From JAOADN01 sp046155885 (GTDB lineage: Bacteria > Pseudomonadota > Alphaproteobacteria > Rhodobacterales > Rhodobacteraceae), in assembly GCA_046155885.1 (NCBI GenBank), contig JBJXFU010000192.1, forward strand, positions 1 through 42,845: a stretch of DNA of 42,845 bases, in the 5' to 3' direction. A program made the translations under genes and the position numbers. Of this stretch, positions 1-6,753 are shown in pieces; within the stretch, counting starts at the first letter, position 1, and every line of letters begins with the position of its first letter. Below the pieces are notes generated by a model. That model saw only the letters and a list, made by a program, of their open reading frames with translations, was not told the DNA's origin and ran no database searches.

Positions 1-580
1 GCGGCAACAGGACGCGCCGCAGCACCTGCCCGTGGTTCGCTCCAAGGTCGAGTGCGGCTTCCTCAAGCCCCGGATCGAAGCTCTGCAGTCGCGCCAGTAC
101 CAACAACATCACGTAGGCGGCGATGAAGCTGACCTGGCCCAAAGTCGACAAGTGCAGGCCGGGGTTGAAGAAAAAGAAGTCGTTCGCCCCGATGCTCTTG
201 CCGAAGCTGTTCCAGAAAAGCACCGTTGAAATGCCGATGACCAATCCGGGCGCAAGCACCGGCGCGACCATGAAACCGTAAAGCGTGGCGCGCACCCGCC
301 CCGAGATCGAGTTGATCAGGATCGCAGCGGCGGTCCCGATCGGAACGGCGAGGACGACGACGGCGAGCGCCACGATGATCGAGTTTCGGAACGCCCTCCA
401 CATGCGCTCGTCGGCAAAAAGCGCGCCGAACCAGTGCCAAGTGAATCCCCGCCAGGGCACGATCGTGGGGAGCCTGCTGTCATTGAACGCCGCCCCGGCC
501 ATCACCAGAAGGGGAAGGAGAAGGTAAATGACGAAGACCGTCATGTAGATATGGCCGAGGATGGCGCGCCTGCGGTTCAT
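1..580 (-). CDS. ABC transporter permease, PotC type (3' end outside window)
   Basis: Second inner-membrane permease of a spermidine/putrescine-type importer. The visible 193 codons begin MNRRRAILGHIYM, followed by a hydrophobic helix and several further membrane segments. The cytoplasmic EAA loop that contacts the ATPase is visible near the window edge (EEAALDLGANHGQVLRRV). The ATG overlaps the TGA of the upstream permease in the arrangement ATGA, so translation is probably coupled. The C-terminus, expected to be about 70-80 residues more, lies beyond position 1. The family assignment is secure; the substrate is not visible. It is the last gene seen in the binding protein-ATPase-permease-permease operon. 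Confidence 0.9.
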   Translation of the reverse strand, partial: MNRRRAILGHIYMTVFVIYLLLPLLVMAGAAFNDSRLPTIVPWRGFTWHWFGALFADERMWRAFRNSIIVALAVVVLAVPIGTAAAILINSISGRVRATLYGFMVAPVLAPGLVIGISTVLFWNSFGKSIGANDFFFFNPGLHLSTLGQVSFIAAYVMLLVLARLQSFDPGLEEAALDLGANHGQVLRRVLLP

Positions 581-1512
581 TTGGCGATGTCCGACAGCTT
601 CACGCGGAAGACCCGCATCATCAGGATCACGAACACGATGCAGAGCAGAAGGAAGATCATCGAATAGGCCGCGCCCGTCTGCCAATCGAGCGAGTCGTTG
701 AACCAAGTGTATATCGTTTGCGGGAACCAGTTCGCCCGGGTGGACCCGACGACGGTCGGCACCAGCAGCGAGCCGGCCGAGAGCATGAAGACCATGACGC
801 AGCCCGATGCGATGCCGGGCTTGGAATGCGGTATGACAACGCGCAGGTGGGTGCGCCACCAGGGTGAGCCGAGGTCTTCGGCCGCCTCGATCTGGTTGGT
901 GTCAAGAGATTGAATCGCAGTGTAAATCGGCAGGACCATGAAAAGCACGTAGCAATAGACAAGCACGATGACGATGGCGTCGTAGTCGGTCACCAGCCCC
1001 TGCTGCCAGCGTATCCCCTGATCGATTACGCCGAGAGAGGTCAGGACGGTGTTTAGCGGGCCCTTGAAGGTCAGGATCACATACCATGCGAAGGCCCGGA
1101 GCGCCTCGCTGACCCAGAGCGGGATGAAGAGTACCAGCATCAGCGTCGGCAGCGCCTGCGGCGAGGCGACCTTGGCGAGGTAGTAGGCAAGCGGGTAGGC
1201 CATCGCCAGCGTGATGACAGTGACCAACGCCGAGTAGGCGACCGTGTGGACGAAGGTCAGGACGTGAATCGGCAGTTGGAAGCCGATGCCAAGGACGCTG
1301 GTGTCAATCGGATCGTCGACGAACTTGGCGTAGTTCGTCAGCGAATAGACATCCCGCACGCCACCGACCTCGACCGCGGGCAAGTAGGGACGGAAGCTCG
1401 ATTCGAACATCGCGAGGTTCGGCAGGATGATCAGCGCAAGCAGCCAGAATGCCGTCAGGAAGATGAATGCCCCGGTCAGCGTTTTCCCGTAGCGGCGAAG
1501 AAGCTCCTGCAT
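577..1512 (-). CDS. ABC transporter permease, PotB type
   Basis: First inner-membrane permease of the polyamine/opine-type importer, 311 residues, normal length for PotB/HisM-like permeases. It has an N-terminal membrane helix at about residues 13-33, a periplasmic segment, then five further hydrophobic segments. The EAA loop reads EAAEDLGSPWWRTHLRVVIP and should dock with the ATPase encoded just upstream. Only 5 bases separate it from the ATPase stop, and it overlaps the next permease by 4 bases, so the three genes form one transcript. The substrate cannot be told from the permease. Confidence 0.92.
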   Translation of the reverse strand: MQELLRRYGKTLTGAFIFLTAFWLLALIILPNLAMFESSFRPYLPAVEVGGVRDVYSLTNYAKFVDDPIDTSVLGIGFQLPIHVLTFVHTVAYSALVTVITLAMAYPLAYYLAKVASPQALPTLMLVLFIPLWVSEALRAFAWYVILTFKGPLNTVLTSLGVIDQGIRWQQGLVTDYDAIVIVLVYCYVLFMVLPIYTAIQSLDTNQIEAAEDLGSPWWRTHLRVVIPHSKPGIASGCVMVFMLSAGSLLVPTVVGSTRANWFPQTIYTWFNDSLDWQTGAAYSMIFLLLCIVFVILMMRVFRVKLSDIAK

Positions 1513-1517
1513 GCCTG

Positions 1518-2600
1518 TCAGCCTTTCGCCGTCTGGTCCGCCAGGATGACCGCGCGGTCGGGATCAAAGCTCATCCACATCTTCGACCCCGGCGCCGGCA
1601 CCGTTGCGGCGCCGTCGTTGCGCAGTTCGGCGGTCAGCTGCGTGCCCTTTTCCGTCATAGCCTGAACGGTGATGAAGTTGCCTTCAAACGCCACGTCGCC
1701 GACCGTGACCGGAATGCTGTTCCCCGCCCCATGGGTTGCCTCTAGCGTCATATGCTCGGGCCGGATGTAAAGCTTGGCCGCCGCACCGGCCGCCCCCGGC
1801 GAAAGCCGCGCACGGAAAGGCCCCAGGTCCGTGACGAAGGTCGCCGTCCCTCCCTGGGGATCGCGCGTTGTTCCGGCTAGGATGTTCATCTCGCCGACGA
1901 AACTCGCCACGAAGCCGTTCGCCGGGTTGTTGTAGATCTCGCGCGGGTCGGCCACCTGCTGCAGGCGCCCCTGACTCATCACGCCCACGCGGTCGGACAT
2001 GGCCAAGGCCTCGCCCTGATCGTGGGTGATGTAGATGAAGGTTACCCCGGTGCGTTTCTGGATCGCCCGCAACTCGGCCCGCATGTGCTGCCGGAGCTTG
2101 AGGTCGAGCGCCGAAAGCGGTTCGTCGAGAAGCATCACCTGCGGCTCGACCGCCAGCGCGCGGGCGATGGCCACACGCTGCTTCTGGCCGCCGGAAAGCT
2201 GGCTAACCATTTTGTCTTCGGCCCCCGGCAAATCGACCAGATTGAGCAGCTCCGTCGCCTTGGCCCGACGGGTCGCCTTGTCGGCCCCCCTGACCTCGAG
2301 CCCAAAGGAAATGTTCTGCCAGATGGGCATCAACGGGAAAAGCGCGAGGTTCTGGAAGATCAGGGCAGTCGGCCGCTGGTTCGGCCGCAGTCCACGCACA
2401 TCCTTGCCGCCGATCCGGATGACTCCGCCCGAAGGGTCGGTGAAGCCCGAAATCATCCGCAGGATCGTGGTCTTGCCGCAGCCGGACGGACCCAGGAACG
2501 AAAAGAACTCGCCCGCCTTCACCTTGACGTTGACATGATCGACGGCGCGGAAACTGCCGAAATCGCAGCACACGTCGTCCAGATCTATCTCGGCGCTCAT
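1518..2600 (-). CDS. ABC transporter ATP-binding protein, PotA type
   Basis: Cytoplasmic ATPase that powers the PotB/PotC-like permeases. The 360 residues match the PotA/UgpC-like subfamily: a nucleotide-binding domain followed by a C-terminal TOBE-type beta domain (about 280-355). Walker A is GPSGCGKT at 37-44, the Q-loop is near 83, the signature LSGGQ at 135-139, Walker B LLDEP at 157-161, and the switch histidine lies in ITHD at 191-194. All catalytic elements are intact. It lies 111 bases downstream of the binding-protein gene, across a strong stem-loop. That loop probably sets its expression below that of the binding protein. Confidence 0.94.
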   Translation of the reverse strand: MSAEIDLDDVCCDFGSFRAVDHVNVKVKAGEFFSFLGPSGCGKTTILRMISGFTDPSGGVIRIGGKDVRGLRPNQRPTALIFQNLALFPLMPIWQNISFGLEVRGADKATRRAKATELLNLVDLPGAEDKMVSQLSGGQKQRVAIARALAVEPQVMLLDEPLSALDLKLRQHMRAELRAIQKRTGVTFIYITHDQGEALAMSDRVGVMSQGRLQQVADPREIYNNPANGFVASFVGEMNILAGTTRDPQGGTATFVTDLGPFRARLSPGAAGAAAKLYIRPEHMTLEATHGAGNSIPVTVGDVAFEGNFITVQAMTEKGTQLTAELRNDGAATVPAPGSKMWMSFDPDRAVILADQTAKG

Positions 2601-2669
2601 CGGTTCCGGCTCCCCGTCGCGTCTTCGTCTGTCGGCGGGGCCTCGTGCCGGGCCCCTTCAGATCGGGCA

Positions 2670-2695
2670 GGCCCGCCGGATCGCTCCGGCGGGCC
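2670..2695 (-). promoter_or_regulatory. Intercistronic stem-loop between binding protein and ATPase genes
   Basis: A perfect inverted repeat with 11-bp arms (GGCCCGCCGGA / TCCGGCGGGCC) and a 4-base loop sits just after the binding-protein stop codon. No T-tract follows on the minus strand, so a full rho-independent terminator is unlikely. In binding-protein transporter operons such loops commonly protect the upstream mRNA from 3' exonucleases or attenuate transcription, giving an excess of binding protein. That role is inferred. Confidence 0.6.
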
Positions 2696-2711
2696 GCATT
2701 GATTGAAGCGA

Positions 2712-3833
2712 TCAGGCCGACTTGTACTTGTCGGCGTACTCGGCGCGCTTGGCCAGGAAATCGGCCGACTGGTCGGGCCACCACCAGAGCTTGCCGAGCG
2801 ACTCGTCGTTGAACGCGCTGTTGTAGTAGGCCGACACGTCGGGGTTCATCAGGTCGGGCGCGCCTTTGCCCACCGGGTTCGACGAGAAGGCCGAGGCCCA
2901 GGCCGCAGCGCCCTCTGCGGTCGAGACCCACTTCGCCAACTCATGCGCCTGATCGACGTTGGTGGCGCCCTTCGCCAGCATGAAGCCCTGGTGCCAAGCG
3001 AAGGCGCCTTCGGCCGGAGCGATGAACTTGTAGCCATCGTTGCGCAGGTTGTAGCCGGTCGAGTCCCAGCAGAGGCCCAAGACGGCGCCGTTCGCGGTGA
3101 AGCCCGCGTTGGCCTCGTTCTCGCCTGACCACCACTGCACGACGTTGCCCTTGGCCTTGATCGCCTCGGCCAGGGCAATGTCCCAGACTTCCTGCATGGC
3201 GGCCATGTCGGTGTATCCGTCCATCCACGGACGCGGCAGCTTGCCGGTCGCATCGAGCCAGCGGCCCATAGCGGCGAGCGCCGAGTGCGGACGCACGACG
3301 ACCTGGTTGTCGGCGCTGAAGAGGTCGCCGAGCGACGGCGGCGAGGAGAGCTTCGCCCCTTCGGCATTGGCGACGAGCGCCTCGGTGCCCCAGTTAGACG
3401 GGACATAGAGCAGCATGCCGTCCTTGCGCGACCGCTCGCCCGCCGAACCGTCGGCAAGGCCGGGCAGGTAGTTGCCCATCGCGAGCTTGGATTCGTCGAA
3501 CGCTGCGACGAGTCCGTTCGAGTGGTAGGCGCCGACGCGATCGATCACAGGCTCGAGAAGGTCCAAGCCGCCGGTTTCGAGCGCGACCTTGGTTTCGGCG
3601 AAGATACTCTCATTGTCGGGAACTTCCTTGAAGTTCACTGTGATGCCGGTGGCGGCGGTGAAGGCGGGGAACACTTTTTCGGCCAGCGCGGGATACCCCG
3701 CCCAGCCGAGGAAGTTCACTTCGCCTGACGAGGCGAGTGCCTTGGACGAGATGATCGCCGGCGCCGCAAGCACACCCGCGCCGATGGCGGACTGTTTGAG
3801 GAAGCTGCGGCGGTTCAGGTTCAGTTTGGTCAA
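2712..3833 (-). CDS. Extracellular substrate-binding protein, PotD/PotF type, Tat-exported
   Basis: Periplasmic ligand-binding subunit of the importer, 373 residues, usual length for the PotD-like SBP_bac_8 group. The N-terminus carries a twin-arginine signal (NRRSFLKQSAIGAGVLAAPA), with likely cleavage after ALA near residue 34. The mature protein starts with a typical beta strand (GEVNFLGWAGYPAL) and has many aromatic residues (WW, WWW) of the kind that line polyamine or amino-acid-derivative pockets. It is the first gene of the operon, preceded by a 350-base region that should hold the promoter. A polyamine, opine or related cationic ligand is an inference from family only. Confidence 0.9.
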   Translation of the reverse strand: MTKLNLNRRSFLKQSAIGAGVLAAPAIISSKALASSGEVNFLGWAGYPALAEKVFPAFTAATGITVNFKEVPDNESIFAETKVALETGGLDLLEPVIDRVGAYHSNGLVAAFDESKLAMGNYLPGLADGSAGERSRKDGMLLYVPSNWGTEALVANAEGAKLSSPPSLGDLFSADNQVVVRPHSALAAMGRWLDATGKLPRPWMDGYTDMAAMQEVWDIALAEAIKAKGNVVQWWSGENEANAGFTANGAVLGLCWDSTGYNLRNDGYKFIAPAEGAFAWHQGFMLAKGATNVDQAHELAKWVSTAEGAAAWASAFSSNPVGKGAPDLMNPDVSAYYNSAFNDESLGKLWWWPDQSADFLAKRAEYADKYKSA

Positions 3834-4184
3834 CTTAGGTCTCCCTGGTTAGCACTGGTCTTGTCGCGCGTTCTCGCTGTGTGGCCGCGCTTCGGGCGCG
3901 GGCATGGGCGAATCAGATATGACACGGATGTAGATTTCCCGTGACGCCCGGCGTCCGCTGCGAACCCCCAGTTGCAGGGTCGAGTCGTCATCCCCGGCGC
4001 ATCCATGTCAAGCAGATTCCTCGGCGAAAGGGCAACACTTCGGCAAGCATGAGGTGAAGGGCCCGAGCGCCGACGTTGTCTCCGACGCCAGCGCATTGTG
4101 AGTCAGGCGCGAAGTTGAAGCCGGGCCCTCTTCGTCAAGCATCCGCCCGGTTGTCGATTCGGTGGGTCGCACTGCCGAAACCGG
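3834..4184. other. Intergenic region upstream of the ABC importer operon
   Basis: This 351-base gap between the LysR stop and the binding-protein start shows no credible gene. It should carry the promoter of the minus-strand transporter operon. A TTGACA box reads on the minus strand at 4011-4006, but the hexamer 17 bases downstream (ACGACT) is a poor -10, so this is only a weak candidate. No riboswitch-like structure was recognised. Confidence 0.4.
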
Positions 4185-5060
4185 TCAGCCCAGCCCCCGC
4201 CGCAGCAGCTCATGCACCAGCGGGTTGGGGAATTGGCGCCTGACGGTGACCGCAAAGAACACTTCCGACATTCCCGGGAGATGGACGGATCGCCTAAGCA
4301 CACCGGCGTCCAGTTCGTCCTGGGCCGCGATCGGTGGCAGCAGGGCGACCCCCGCATCCTCGCGCGCCAGAAGGCGCATCATGGCGATGTCGTCGACCTC
4401 TGCCGCCAGGCGCGGCCGCAGGCCTTGCGCATCTGTGTAGGTATCGAAAGATGCGCGAAGTCCGGTTTCGAGCGAAGGCAGGATCAATGGCTCGGTTCGG
4501 ATGAGATCGTCAGGCAGCGCGTCCCGGCCGACGCGCCCCGGGGTCCCGATCAGACAGACCGGCTGTTCGGCGATGCGGTGAAGCACGAACGGCCTTCCCA
4601 CGTCACGGAGCGGCGGAACATCTGTCAGGACGATATCCAGCGCGAGTGCGGCGAGTTCGCGAAGAAGCTCGGACTGGCTGCCCGACCTGAGAACTATTTC
4701 GACATCCTGCCGCCCGAGGACCGGCCGCAGAAACCCGAGTTGGAAGTTTCGCGATAATGTCGAAAGCCCGCCGACACGCAGCGCGAGTTGGCCCTGGCCG
4801 GTTTGGCGAAGCATGCCCAACAGCTCATCGCCCGTTCTGAAAATGCGGTCGGCATAGTCGAGTGCGACGCGGCCTGCTTCCGTCAGCACCAAGCTGCGCC
4901 CGGTTCGATCGAACAGGGAATGGCCCAGGCGGCCTTCGAGAGTACGGATTTGCGCCGAAAGCGCGGACTGAGACAGGTTCAGCCGGCCGGCGGTCCGCGT
5001 GAGGTTCCCATCATGCGCCACCGCGTGGAAGTAGCGAAGATGGCGATAGTTCATATCCAT
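4185..5060 (-). CDS. LysR-family regulator divergent from dabBA
   Basis: DNA-binding transcription regulator, 291 residues, normal LysR length. The N-terminal winged helix-turn-helix covers residues 3-62 (FHAVAHDGNLTRTAGRLNLS, then QSALSAQIRTLEGRLGHSLF). The effector-binding domain spans about 90-290. It resembles the NhaR/CbbR-like regulators found beside dab genes. It is transcribed away from dabB and shares a 97-base region with it that contains a palindromic T-N11-A site only 3 bases from its start codon, so autorepression and control of dabBA are likely. No Shine-Dalgarno is visible before the ATG. A second in-frame ATG two codons later is an alternative start. Confidence 0.88.
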   Translation of the reverse strand: MDMNYRHLRYFHAVAHDGNLTRTAGRLNLSQSALSAQIRTLEGRLGHSLFDRTGRSLVLTEAGRVALDYADRIFRTGDELLGMLRQTGQGQLALRVGGLSTLSRNFQLGFLRPVLGRQDVEIVLRSGSQSELLRELAALALDIVLTDVPPLRDVGRPFVLHRIAEQPVCLIGTPGRVGRDALPDDLIRTEPLILPSLETGLRASFDTYTDAQGLRPRLAAEVDDIAMMRLLAREDAGVALLPPIAAQDELDAGVLRRSVHLPGMSEVFFAVTVRRQFPNPLVHELLRRGLG

Positions 5061-5062
5061 TC

Positions 5063-5079
5063 GTTCGATTTAATAGAAC
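5063..5079. promoter_or_regulatory. Candidate LysR operator between lysR and dabB
   Basis: The 17-base sequence gttcgatttaatagaac is an inverted repeat with 7 of 8 pairs matching around a central T. It contains the T-N11-A core typical of LysR-type regulators and is markedly AT-rich against its surroundings. It abuts the lysR start and lies about 80 bases upstream of the preferred dabB start, a sensible place for autoregulation and activation. The assignment rests on pattern and position only. Confidence 0.55.
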
Positions 5080-5157
5080 ATTCGTGATCAAACAATGAGT
5101 TTTTCAGTACGGTCCCTTCATGCTACGCCGCCATCCGCCAGGATGAGGAGCCCATTG

Positions 5158-6726
5158 ATGTCAGTCGCCGCACTAGCCCTGCTGGCCCCGCTGCTTCTCA
5201 CTCTTGCAGCTGGGGCGGCCTTCCTGATGCCCGCATTCCGGCCGTATGGTCCTGCCAGGGCGGCCGAGACGTCCGCGCTTGCGTCCATTGCGGTGAGTAT
5301 CGCGGCGATCATCGGTTTGGCGCAGTTCGGCCCCGCGACGGTAAATCTGGCTACTATAGCCGGTCTTGGCCTTTCGTTTCGCCTTGATGTGGTCAGCGTC
5401 ACGATGCTTGCACTCGTTTCCTTCATCGGCTGGGTCGTGCTTCGCTTTTCGTTGACCTATCTGGACGGCGAGGCGCGGCAGGGTGCCTTCACGGGTTGGA
5501 TGTCGCTGACGCTGGCGTCGGTGATGGTGCTGGTAACGGCCGGGAATTTGCTCTTGCTGATCCTGGCATGGGTCGGCATGGCGCTGTCGCTGCACCGGCT
5601 GCTGTTGTTTTATCCTGACCGGCCGGCCGCAAGGCGCGCCGCCAGAAAGAAGGCGCTTACAACAGGCCTGGGCATTCTCGCGCTGTCGGTAGCCGCAGCA
5701 ATACTCTTTGCCGGTCACGGTACCGGCGACATCGCGGCGATCGTCGCCGTGGAAGCGGCTACACCCGGAACCACAGCCGGCGCCGCTGCAGCGGCTGGTC
5801 TTCTGGCCCTGGCCGCAGTGCTCAAGGCCGCCCAGTTCCCGGTCCACGGCTGGTTGACCGAAGTTATGGAGGCTCCGACCCCCGTCTCGGCACTTCTGCA
5901 TGCCGGTGTCGTCAACGCCGGCGGCTTCCTCCTGATCCGCTTCGCCGATGTGATGGCGGGCGTGCCGGCGGTCCTTGCTGTCCTGGTCGTCGTCGGTGGC
6001 TTCACCGCGCTGGTCGGGTGCCTTGTCATGCTGACCCAGCCCGCGATCAAGACCGCTCTGGCCTGGTCGACGATCGCCCAGATGGGGTTCATGATCCTGC
6101 AATGCGGTCTCGCGCTTTTCCCGCTCGCGCTGCTGCATATTGTCGCCCACTCGCTCTACAAGGCACATGCCTTCCTCTCGTCTGGCGGCGCAGTCGAGGC
6201 TGTCGTCGCGGCGCGCCGGCCTGGGCCGGTCGCGATTCCGGGGCCAGGCAAGGTTCTGCGGGCGTTTGCCATCGCGCTCGCAATCTATGTTTTGATTGGA
6301 CTTGTATTCGGCCTCTCCCAGAAGTCCCCGCAGGCGATCGCGGTCGGCGCAATGCTGATCTTCGGCGTGGCCTACCTGATCGCCCAAGGCCTCGCAGACG
6401 CCGCCCCAGTGGCGCTGACCCGGCGTACGGCGCTTGCCTCGGTGACCGCCGCGCTGGCGTATTTCTCCTTCCAGCGCCTTGCCGAATGGCTAACGGCCGG
6501 TACGCTCCCACCGGCGCCGGCGCCCGGACCACTGGAATGGGCGTTGATTCTCGTCTCGGTCACAAGCTTTGGCGCGGTGGCGCTGGCGCAGGCGATGTTC
6601 CCGCTTTGGGCAGGGCATCCTGCGGCGCAGGGAATGCGCGTCCACCTTGCCAACGGACTTTACGCCAACGCCATCCTGAACCGGCTGATCGGCGCATGGT
6701 CGTGGCCGCCGCAGCCGGGGAAGTAG
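5158..6726 (+). CDS. dabB: DabB, NuoL-like proton-conducting subunit of the DAB inorganic-carbon system
   Basis: Inner-membrane antiporter-like protein (Proton_antipo_M/NuoL family) of about 522 residues with a dozen or more hydrophobic segments. In DAB systems it couples ion flow to the CO2-hydrating partner DabA. The family core is visible: K223 in LKAAQFPVHGW, H230, and H248 in SALLHAGVVNAGGFLL. I chose the ATG at 5158 because GAGGAG lies 7 bases before it and the protein then starts directly with a membrane helix. An upstream ATG at 5095 has no ribosome-binding site and adds 21 polar residues. Followed after 27 bases by dabA. Respiratory complex I is ruled out: no other nuo genes are near, and the partner is a DUF2309 protein. 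Confidence 0.9.
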   Translation: MSVAALALLAPLLLTLAAGAAFLMPAFRPYGPARAAETSALASIAVSIAAIIGLAQFGPATVNLATIAGLGLSFRLDVVSVTMLALVSFIGWVVLRFSLTYLDGEARQGAFTGWMSLTLASVMVLVTAGNLLLLILAWVGMALSLHRLLLFYPDRPAARRAARKKALTTGLGILALSVAAAILFAGHGTGDIAAIVAVEAATPGTTAGAAAAAGLLALAAVLKAAQFPVHGWLTEVMEAPTPVSALLHAGVVNAGGFLLIRFADVMAGVPAVLAVLVVVGGFTALVGCLVMLTQPAIKTALAWSTIAQMGFMILQCGLALFPLALLHIVAHSLYKAHAFLSSGGAVEAVVAARRPGPVAIPGPGKVLRAFAIALAIYVLIGLVFGLSQKSPQAIAVGAMLIFGVAYLIAQGLADAAPVALTRRTALASVTAALAYFSFQRLAEWLTAGTLPPAPAPGPLEWALILVSVTSFGAVALAQAMFPLWAGHPAAQGMRVHLANGLYANAILNRLIGAWSWPPQPGK

Positions 6727-6753
6727 GGAACTCACTCCATCAATGGACATGCC

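Noticed and set aside
5095..5157. N-terminal extension of DabB from an ATG at 5095
   Set aside because: No ribosome-binding site precedes it, the 21 added residues are polar and unlike the family start, and a good GAGGAG precedes the ATG at 5158.
5173..6387. Minus-strand 404-codon open frame opposite dabB
   Set aside because: Antisense to a clear membrane protein; the translation is a Q/R/D-rich shadow with no start signal.
5158..6726. Complex I subunit NuoL
   Set aside because: The partner is DabA (DUF2309), the gene is short for NuoL (about 520 against more than 600 residues), and no nuo genes are nearby.
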